Shown piece by piece: positions 1 to 5,290 of a stretch of DNA of 8,328 nucleotides. Below the pieces are notes generated by a model. The model worked only from the letters and a program-made list of their open reading frames with translations, was not told where the DNA came from and ran no database searches. The stretch spans positions 1-8,328 of the forward strand of contig JBJXGP010000160.1 in the NCBI GenBank assembly GCA_046160425.1, in the 5' to 3' direction. How positions within the stretch are numbered: the first letter of the stretch is position 1; every line of letters begins with the position of its first letter. A program made the position numbers and the translations under genes. Source of the DNA: JAQCEJ01 sp046160425. Its GTDB lineage: Bacteria > Planctomycetota > Planctomycetia > Planctomycetales > Planctomycetaceae.

Positions 1-1883
1 AACGATCCGCCGGAGAGGGTCGTCACATCGAGAGCGTTGTCGAAGTTACCGGTCAAAGTGGTGTCGGTCGCGTCGATGAAGACGTCGCCACCGTTCGTGG
101 CAAAGACCGCAATGCCGTCTCCCTCGGCGGCACCGGCCCCGTTGGAATTCATGAAGCTGCCGTTGTTCATGGTGATGTTGATCGAACCGTTCGTCGCGGC
201 GGCCAATGACAGGCCGGTTCCGCTGGCGTTGTCGGAGACATTATTCAACAGGCCGTTGATCGTCGAATTGGTGGCAGAGAGGCGGATCCCTTGTTCGCCG
301 CCGCTGATCGTGACCCCATCGATGTTCAGATTCAAATCTTGCTGATTGTTGTTGACGACGCTGATGGCACCGGGTGAAGGCGCGCCCGTCAGTGCAAACG
401 TGGAATCGGTGATGCTGAGATTGCCGCGAATGTTTCGCAGATTCACGCCGTTGCCTAGATCGGTGACGTTGACGTTATTGACGTTGAGGCTTTCGATGGC
501 AAAGGTATTCGTAATCGCATTGCCGCCGGCGGGCGAGATCAAATTCAAGCCGGAGACTTCGTTACGATTCGCGAGAGTGACGATGTCGCCTCCCGCTCCG
601 GTCGTGATGAACGGCCGCGGCCCATTGATCGCCACGCCGGGGACGTCGATGACGTTCCCCAGGATGAGGTGGGGCAGCCCTTCGCCGAGCAGCCGCTGAT
701 CGTCGCAGAGGAAGAATTCGCTGACAAGGGGATTCATGGCGGAGGTGGTGCCGGTCCGAACGAACATAATGTCGGAGCACATTTTATCGTGCATGGACTG
801 GAACGGATTCTCGAACGAACCGTCACCAGGATTGGGATTGCTGTTATCAACCCAGATGATGGTGAAGGGTGCGTTGGTATCGGGATTGATGACGACCGAA
901 GTTTCTTCGCGGTTGAAAACGTTCTGCGCGATGCGGAAGTTCTGCACGACCTGATCGAACATGCGTTGATCGATTGTTCGCGACGGGAAGAACTGATGGC
1001 CGGTGCTGCCGTTGAAGGTAATCGAGACGCCGCCGGTCAGGTTTGTGCCGAAGCGTTTGTCTTCGCTGACGCCGACGAACAGGTTCATATCGGTCGAGAC
1101 TTGAGCCGTCATTCGTCCGCTGACGCCCACCACGTCGGCGGGATCGGTCGTATCGTAGTAGTAGGCACCGATGAAAGCCTTGAGCCAGGTTTGCGTGGGG
1201 ACGGGAGCGCCCAATTCCACGTCGCCACCCATGAGTTGTTCTTCAACGGCCCGCTGATTGATGTAGACCAACTGCCCGTTAATGAACGTGGGCGTCGTGC
1301 CTTGGCTGACGATCCCGAGGGGATTGTCCTGTCGATTGAGGGGGATATAGGCGTTCGCACGAAGATCCCAAGCGTCTCCCAGCAATTCGGCTCCGACGTT
1401 GATTTGCTCATAACGACTGCCGGTCATGCTGTCATCGGTGACATATGAGGTGTTGAAGCCCGCGATTTTTCCAAAACTGGGGAAGAAGTGACGTATGCCG
1501 GCACCGCCGGAGGCTCCGACGCGGGTCTGATCGGAGACGATCACGCTCGCCGTGCCGAAGATGAGATTATTGGGATCTCGCTGGAAGATGGGGGTGAATA
1601 TCCCGAATTGGGAGAAGCCATCCTGGAAACCGAAGCGGTCCCCGATGTTCTGATTGAAGAGCAGGTACGACCCGTCGTTCCCCAGCGACACGCTGCCGCT
1701 GAAGTCATCGGTGGCGTTGTCACCGAGAGTGGGGTCGGAGAATATTCCCGGCTGTGCCCATACCTCTGGACTTTGCCAAGAGCAAAGTGCCAGCGCACAA
1801 AAACCGGCAATGAATGCGGTTTTTGTCCTGAGGGTTTCGATCAGGCGACAAGCCACGACTGATGCAATGCTACAAATGTTCAT
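1..1883 (-). CDS. Exported inverse-autotransporter-like beta-barrel with beta-helix passenger (3' end off window)
   Basis: This is an open frame of 627 codons running from an ATG (complement of 1881-1883) off the left edge with no stop. An in-frame TAA lies 16 codons upstream, and the ATG is the only ATG between that stop and the signal peptide; a TTG five codons upstream is a weaker option. The Shine-Dalgarno is poor (GGAA). Residues 1-43 form a signal peptide with a hydrophobic stretch near 22-35 and likely cleavage after VWA. Residues about 60-290 alternate short amphipathic strands and turns, with GGAGIRHFFP (126-135), GFNTSYVTDD (142-151), NVGAELLGDAWDLRANAYIP (162-181) and GGDVELGAPVP (219-229). 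This order matches the inverse autotransporter beta-domain of intimin/invasin. Residues 300-330 look like the pore linker. From IWVDNSNPNPGDGSFENPF (343-361) a right-handed parallel beta-helix follows, rich in N, G, T, S and I, continuing to the edge. It probably anchors in the outer membrane and exposes the helix outside. No LysM domain is visible. The family assignment comes from remembered motifs, not a search. Confidence 0.85.
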   Translation of the reverse strand, partial: MNICSIASVVACRLIETLRTKTAFIAGFCALALCSWQSPEVWAQPGIFSDPTLGDNATDDFSGSVSLGNDGSYLLFNQNIGDRFGFQDGFSQFGIFTPIFQRDPNNLIFGTASVIVSDQTRVGASGGAGIRHFFPSFGKIAGFNTSYVTDDSMTGSRYEQINVGAELLGDAWDLRANAYIPLNRQDNPLGIVSQGTTPTFINGQLVYINQRAVEEQLMGGDVELGAPVPTQTWLKAFIGAYYYDTTDPADVVGVSGRMTAQVSTDMNLFVGVSEDKRFGTNLTGGVSITFNGSTGHQFFPSRTIDQRMFDQVVQNFRIAQNVFNREETSVVINPDTNAPFTIIWVDNSNPNPGDGSFENPFQSMHDKMCSDIMFVRTGTTSAMNPLVSEFFLCDDQRLLGEGLPHLILGNVIDVPGVAINGPRPFITTGAGGDIVTLANRNEVSGLNLISPAGGNAITNTFAIESLNVNNVNVTDLGNGVNLRNIRGNLSITDSTFALTGAPSPGAISVVNNNQQDLNLNIDGVTISGGEQGIRLSATNSTINGLLNNVSDNASGTGLSLAAATNGSINITMNNGSFMNSNGAGAAEGDGIAVFATNGGDVFIDATDTTLTGNFDNALDVTTLSGGS

Positions 1884-1934
1884 CGATTCTCGTTCCAAAG
1901 CGCGTGCTGAAAACGACGACTTTGACGGTTAATT

Positions 1935-1960
1935 CGAATATTCGGCTAATGCCGGATTCG
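1935..1960 (-). repeat. Imperfect hairpin in presumed 5' UTR of barrel gene
   Basis: Arms CGAAT (1935-1939) and ATTCG (1956-1960) enclose TCGGC (1942-1946) and GCCGG (1951-1955) around a TAAT loop, with a two-base bulge at 1940-1941. One outer pair of the inner stem is G-T on the plus strand and becomes an A-C mismatch in the minus-strand transcript. It lies 52-77 nt upstream of the barrel start codon. It could be a leader structure or a protein-binding palindrome, or it could be chance. Confidence 0.35.
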
Positions 1961-2360
1961 TAATACAGTCAGTTTGTGGAAACTTTACATATCGGGAAAA
2001 CTTTAACGCCCGCAAACGGCGACAAAGGGTTCTCGTGACCTGGACCGCTACAGAGATGTCTTTACGAATGTCTTTGATTAGGCAGTACTTGAGGTATAGG
2101 AGATAAGTAGTAGATGACGCGATTTGAGTTCTATGAGGGAACCTCAATCGCCAATGGCAGGATGAAGTCGATAAGGATTTGAAGTGATCCGAAATGAGGC
2201 GTGATGGAAGCCGTCGATTCAGAGGTCGTTGAAGTGTAAAACGTAAGGACTGAGTGAGGCAGGAATAAAGTCAGGAACTGACTGGAGTGGATGCGAAGAA
2301 GTGAGATGCGTGGCTTGAATTCGGTCTTGAAAATCGTGTCGCTCGTGCGTTTGTGCAATC

Positions 2361-2378
2361 GCTCTCTCGGCGGAGAGC
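2361..2378. repeat. Inverted repeat with 6-bp stem
   Basis: Arms GCTCTC (2361-2366) and GAGAGC (2373-2378) pair perfectly around a 6-nt loop. No T-run follows on either strand, so a canonical intrinsic terminator is not supported. It is the middle one of the structures in the long spacer. Confidence 0.35.
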
Positions 2379-2432
2379 CTTTGAAGCCGGAATGTTGCAG
2401 AGAATGCGTTTTTCGTCAAGGGGGAGAGCTCA

Positions 2433-2458
2433 ATTCCTGAATTGTTCATTCCAGGAAT
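2433..2458. repeat. Inverted repeat with 7-bp stem
   Basis: Arms ATTCCTG (2433-2439) and CAGGAAT (2452-2458) pair perfectly with a 12-nt loop. The neighbouring bases do not extend the stem. It is within the intergenic spacer about 150 nt downstream of the oxidoreductase stop. Role unknown. Confidence 0.35.
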
Positions 2459-2501
2459 CATGGAAGTTCATCGTGAATCGGCAAATCCTGCCGTTCGTCT
2501 T

Positions 2502-2518
2502 CCGATTTTCCAAATCGG
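2502..2518 (-). terminator. Possible terminator hairpin of the Gfo/Idh gene (no U-tract)
   Basis: Arms CCGATTT (2502-2508) and AAATCGG (2512-2518) form a perfect 7-bp stem with a 3-nt loop, 92 nt after the oxidoreductase stop in the direction of transcription. The bases that follow on the minus strand are not T-rich, so it is not a classical intrinsic terminator. It could still be a 3'-end stabilising structure. It is the tightest hairpin between the two genes. Confidence 0.3.
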
Positions 2519-2609
2519 GGACTGACATTCAAAGCTAGATATCACAAAAACAATTGCCGGTGAAGATCGATTTCCCCTCGATTTGTGGAAATATCATCGT
2601 CGGGGAAGA

Positions 2610-3668
2610 TTATTTCAAAGGAAGGTCGATCGCTTGACCTGTCTCCCCGCTGCGAATGACGGCTTCGGTGAATTCCATATATTTGACCCCCGTCGGAAAG
2701 TCGGTTAAATGAACCTTTTCTTCACCGCGAATGGCGCCGATGAACTCGGCCTCGACTCGCCAGTCCCCTAGTTTTTCCGGATCGACATTGATTTCACTCA
2801 GCGGCAAGTTTCTGCGGCCGGCAAACAGGCGTTCTTTCTCGCCGAATTCGAGCTTGATCGTCCCATTGCTGCCATAAAGATGGATTTGACGGCCTGGCCC
2901 GCACAGATCGATACCACTGACATGATAAATGGCTCGTGCTCCATTCGCGAGTTGCGCCAGAACCTGCACGCTTTCAGGGACCGAAACTCGTCTTGGTTCC
3001 TGTTTACCAGGGACCGGCCGGGTCGGCTCAAAGATGGCCGTATGGGCGTACACTTTTTTGACGGGTGGCACCCAGCGCATAACCGTTTCGTGGATGATTC
3101 CCAGAGATAACGTATTGACGCCGCTGATTTCGACATCCTGACGCCAGTGCAGCAGTTTTGTGTAATCCCAGAACATGTCATCGACGCTGATCACGATGAC
3201 TTCGCGGAGTTCCCCGATATAAACTCTTTTTATCATTTCGCTTACGTAATCGAGATGCTTCAACCCCAACGGGCTTGGGACAATCTGAGCCACCAGCTCG
3301 GGATGCGCCTCCGACGCGGCGAGCATCTTCCTCGCCTCGGCGACGTTGCGGGCCATGCGGGCTTCGGTAAGCACGTGCTTCCCCGCCGCCAACGCCGTAC
3401 AGGCGACTTCGCAGTGCAGATTCGGCCAAGTTCCGATCATGACCGCATCGACATTCGGATCGGCAACCAGCGACTGCCAGTCGGGATAGACTTGGGGAAT
3501 GGAAAACTCTTTCGCCACCCGTAGAGTTGATTCCGGGGTGCTGTTCACCACGCCGACGATTTCGACGCCCGATAGGGCTCGAAACCCGGGAATGTGTCGA
3601 ACTCTCGTGTTTTCCCCCGCGCCGACGATACCGATGCGAACTTTTTTGACCGCCATACGCTGACTCAT
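2610..3668 (-). CDS. Gfo/Idh/MocA-family oxidoreductase with noncanonical active-site motifs
   Basis: This is a 352-residue protein, a normal length for the family, ending in TAA. The N-terminal Rossmann dinucleotide fold is clear: residues 8-30 include RIGIVGAG and HIPGF, followed by a beta-alpha unit reading VEIVGVVN. The C-terminal alpha/beta domain follows from about residue 125. Family members oxidise or reduce sugars, cyclitols and similar compounds with NAD(P). The usual EKP motif after GKHVL is EAR here (102-104), so the lysine is absent. The DxGxH region reads LSLGIIH (187-193), with no Asp and the His one place late. The substrate cannot be inferred. I chose the ATG at 3668 (MSQRM); an ATG at 3656 giving MAVKKVR is almost as good, and neither has a strong Shine-Dalgarno. 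A longer TTG start at 3779 adds 37 residues without family character. It lies 287 nt downstream of lpxB. Confidence 0.88.
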   Translation of the reverse strand: MSQRMAVKKVRIGIVGAGENTRVRHIPGFRALSGVEIVGVVNSTPESTLRVAKEFSIPQVYPDWQSLVADPNVDAVMIGTWPNLHCEVACTALAAGKHVLTEARMARNVAEARKMLAASEAHPELVAQIVPSPLGLKHLDYVSEMIKRVYIGELREVIVISVDDMFWDYTKLLHWRQDVEISGVNTLSLGIIHETVMRWVPPVKKVYAHTAIFEPTRPVPGKQEPRRVSVPESVQVLAQLANGARAIYHVSGIDLCGPGRQIHLYGSNGTIKLEFGEKERLFAGRRNLPLSEINVDPEKLGDWRVEAEFIGAIRGEEKVHLTDFPTGVKYMEFTEAVIRSGETGQAIDLPLK

Positions 3669-3849
3669 TTCATTCAAATATGATTTCAAGCCGGGCCGGC
3701 CCACTCGTCGGGTACCGATCCCCAGAATTCGTTTGCAGATGCGCGGGATATGCGATCCATTTCGACGACATCTTGACAAGCGACGACAGGTGATTGCGAT
3801 GCGCTTCGACTGCCGAGATGCCTACGATGGGATGATGCTTCCGCCATTG

Positions 3850-3938
3850 AATCGAGCGATTCTAACGTGATTTTGTGGAGACTGCCATCGAAATCAAGAG
3901 AGAACTCGGCAGCTGCAGGGAAATCGAATCGCTCGATT
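3850..3938. repeat. 13-bp perfect inverted repeat, arms 63 nt apart
   Basis: AATCGAGCGATTC at 3850-3862 has its exact reverse complement, GAATCGCTCGATT, at 3926-3938. Each arm is itself a near-palindrome (AATCG, two bases, CGATT), so each could form a small hairpin or be bound by a dimeric protein, or the two could pair over a 63-nt loop. The right arm overlaps the hairpin that follows lpxB. Confidence 0.5.
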
Positions 3939-3940
3939 TC
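3920..3940 (-). terminator. Hairpin just after lpxB stop, terminator-like without U-tract
   Basis: Arms GAAATCGA (3920-3927) and TCGATTTC (3933-3940) pair perfectly over 8 bp with a 5-nt loop, starting 16 nt beyond the lpxB stop. The bases after it on the minus strand are CCTGCAGCTG, with no T-run. It may end or stabilise the lpxB transcript, but the missing U-tract keeps confidence low. Confidence 0.4.
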
Positions 3941-3955
3941 GCAATCGTCAGCCGT

Positions 3956-5143
3956 TCACGCCGCCCGCCGCTGGAGTCCACCCGTCGCAGTATCACCCAG
4001 GCCGATGCGGCGCAGGATCAGCTCCGCTGTGCGTGCGGTCGCTCCGGTTTTCCCGTAACGCTGTTTGAGTTGCAACAGGTCTTCAACGGCGGACTGCCGA
4101 TCGTGATTGGAATCCAGCCAGCGATTGAGGATCTCCGCCATGTTGTCCGCGTGAAAATCGACTCGCCTCACGAAGGGGAATTCGGGCAACACCGCTCGAT
4201 TGGCCATTAAGTTGGGAAGCGACATGAACTTACATGTGAGTAACGCCTTCGCCAGCAAGTAGGTTCCCAAGCTGCCCCGATACATGACGATCGCGGGAGT
4301 CCCCCGAGCCATGATCTCCAGGCTGACCGACCCTGAAACCATCAGCACGCACTGGGCATTCTGAATGATTTCCGACGTTTTCCCCACGATGCAGGCCACG
4401 GGGAGCGGCATCGACTGCTGGAACAGCATCATTTCGCATATCTCACGATGCGATTCCCGATAATTCGCCACCAGAAACGTGACATCGGGGTGCTCGGCTT
4501 GGACTCGTTTCATCACTTCGATCATCGCGGGGAAATTCCGCGTCACTTCCTGTGTCCGTGAGCCGGGCAGAATTCCCACAATCCGATGTTGACGGGGAGA
4601 CCAGCGCTGCAAAAAGCCCTGATCCAACTCGGTCCCGGCGACCTCATCGAAAAACGGGTGCCCCACAAACGAAACGGAGACCCCCCGGCTGGCATACCAG
4701 TCTCGCTCAAATGAGAGGCCGCTGATCACTTCATCGACGTACCGTTTGACCCGCTTGATCCGCCAGGGAGCCCACGCCCACAACTGCGGCGGGAGGTAAT
4801 AAATCACGGGAATCCCCGCCTTTTTCGCTTTGCGGGCAATCCACCAGTTAAATCCGGGGAAATCGACCAGCACCACCGCATCGGGACGATGCTCGGCAAA
4901 CCAGCATTCGGCCTGCTTGACCAGCCGGAAAAACTGCAAAATCAGCGGAATGACCTTCAAAAAGCCCATCACCGCCAGATTGGTCAGCCGAAAAATCGAC
5001 CGACACCCCTGCTCTTCCATCAGCGGCCCGGTAAACCCCTCGCACACCAGCCCGGGCACGCGCCTTCGCATTTCCCGGATGAGCACAGCGGCATGTTGAT
5101 CGCCGCTCGGTTCACCAACCGAAAAAAAAACTCGTTTCGACAA
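3956..5143 (-). CDS. lpxB: Lipid-A-disaccharide synthase (LpxB, GT19)
   Basis: The enzyme joins UDP-2,3-diacylglucosamine to lipid X (2,3-diacylglucosamine 1-phosphate), giving the lipid A disaccharide 1-phosphate and UDP, at the cytoplasmic face of the inner membrane. The 395 residues are close to the family norm of about 380. Visible family motifs, in order: GEPSGDQHAAVL (10-21), NLAVMGFLKVIP (55-66), PDAVVLVDFPGFN (87-99), YYLPPQLWAWAPWR (115-128), FVGHPFFDEV (159-168), GILPGSRTQEV (190-200), MVSGSVSLEIMARGTPAIVM (268-287) and SLPNLMANRAVLPEF (308-322). The last corresponds to the PNL...PE block, where many homologues have PELLQ. The start is TTG: the conserved N-terminus begins at once and AGGGAG sits 6 nt upstream. 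Codons 5-8 contain nine consecutive T. Its presence implies the cell makes lipid A. No other lpx gene lies in the window. Confidence 0.96.
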   Translation of the reverse strand: MSKRVFFSVGEPSGDQHAAVLIREMRRRVPGLVCEGFTGPLMEEQGCRSIFRLTNLAVMGFLKVIPLILQFFRLVKQAECWFAEHRPDAVVLVDFPGFNWWIARKAKKAGIPVIYYLPPQLWAWAPWRIKRVKRYVDEVISGLSFERDWYASRGVSVSFVGHPFFDEVAGTELDQGFLQRWSPRQHRIVGILPGSRTQEVTRNFPAMIEVMKRVQAEHPDVTFLVANYRESHREICEMMLFQQSMPLPVACIVGKTSEIIQNAQCVLMVSGSVSLEIMARGTPAIVMYRGSLGTYLLAKALLTCKFMSLPNLMANRAVLPEFPFVRRVDFHADNMAEILNRWLDSNHDRQSAVEDLLQLKQRYGKTGATARTAELILRRIGLGDTATGGLQRRAA

Positions 5144-5149
5144 GGCCTG

Positions 5150-5155
5150 CTCCCT
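5150..5155 (-). promoter_or_regulatory. Shine-Dalgarno deciding the TTG start of lpxB
   Basis: AGGGAG, read on the minus strand, lies 6 nt before the TTG at 5143. No ATG sits at the conserved N-terminus, so this site supports the non-ATG start. Confidence 0.7.
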
Positions 5156-5200
5156 GGCCGGATGGATGCTTCATGCCAAATATGATCCCAACTGGCGGGA

Positions 5201-5230
5201 ACAGTATTCGGAAGAGGTCGATCAGGTCAA
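5201..5230 (-). promoter_or_regulatory. Weak sigma70-like promoter candidate for lpxB
   Basis: On the minus strand TTGACC (complement of 5225-5230) is followed after 18 nt by TACTGT (complement of 5201-5206). The -35 box fits well (5 of 6) and the -10 box poorly (3 of 6). It sits about 60 nt upstream of the lpxB start and beyond the hairpin that follows the DUF1501 gene, which is where a promoter would be expected. Planctomycete promoters are poorly conserved, so this is only a candidate. Confidence 0.25.
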
Positions 5231-5243
5231 TATGAAGTCGGGT

Positions 5244-5279
5244 GGCGTCGCAGTTCAGCGGAATCGCTGAGTTGCCGCC
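5244..5279 (-). terminator. Hairpin after the DUF1501 gene, terminator-like without U-tract
   Basis: In the minus-strand transcript TCAGCG and CGCTGA pair around an ATTC loop (5255-5270). Below a 2x2 mismatch come GCA/TGC and, past a GA bulge, GGCG/CGCC (5244-5247 with 5276-5279). It starts 11 nt beyond the DUF1501 stop. No T-run follows. Position and stem strength suggest it ends the DUF1553-DUF1501 operon or protects its 3' end. Confidence 0.4.
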
Positions 5280-5290
5280 TGGCTTTCCCC

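Larger units (their letters stand above)
1884..2609. other. Long intergenic spacer (726 nt) with inverted repeats
   Basis: This region lies between the stop of the Gfo/Idh gene and the start of the barrel/beta-helix gene. It has lower GC than the flanking genes. Short frames of 60-80 codons exist on both strands, but none has a recognisable motif, a good Shine-Dalgarno or protein-like composition. It should hold the 3' UTR of the oxidoreductase and the promoter and 5' UTR of the barrel gene. I could not find a sigma70-like pair good enough to call. Hairpins at 2361-2378, 2433-2458 and 2502-2518, and one in the presumed 5' UTR at 1935-1960, are the only visible structure. A small RNA could be encoded here, but nothing in the sequence shows that it is. 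Confidence 0.7.
3669..3955. other. Intergenic gap between lpxB and the Gfo/Idh gene
   Basis: This gap of 287 nt is too long for simple translational coupling and contains no convincing gene. It holds a strong hairpin right after lpxB and a 13-bp inverted repeat (3850-3862 and 3926-3938). A TAGAAT, the complement of 3859-3864, resembles a -10 box for the downstream gene but has no fitting -35, so I do not call a promoter. The layout suggests the oxidoreductase may be transcribed separately. Confidence 0.5.

Noticed and set aside
669..1448. Plus-strand open frame of 259 codons
   Set aside because: It is antisense to the barrel/beta-helix gene, whose minus-strand frame is continuous and has a signal peptide and ordered motifs. 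The plus-strand product has no family character.
2131..2538. Small frames of 60-80 codons on both strands in the long spacer
   Set aside because: They overlap one another, have no ribosome binding site or motif, and have an ordinary non-coding composition.
3669..3779. N-terminal extension of the oxidoreductase from a TTG at 3779
   Set aside because: The 37 added residues are Arg-rich without homology to the family, and the Rossmann fold starts properly after the ATG at 3668 or 3656.
3859..3864. TAGAAT -10-like box upstream of the oxidoreductase
   Set aside because: The hexamer at the right -35 distance (TGGCAG) matches the consensus poorly, so a single AT-rich box in this spacer is not enough.
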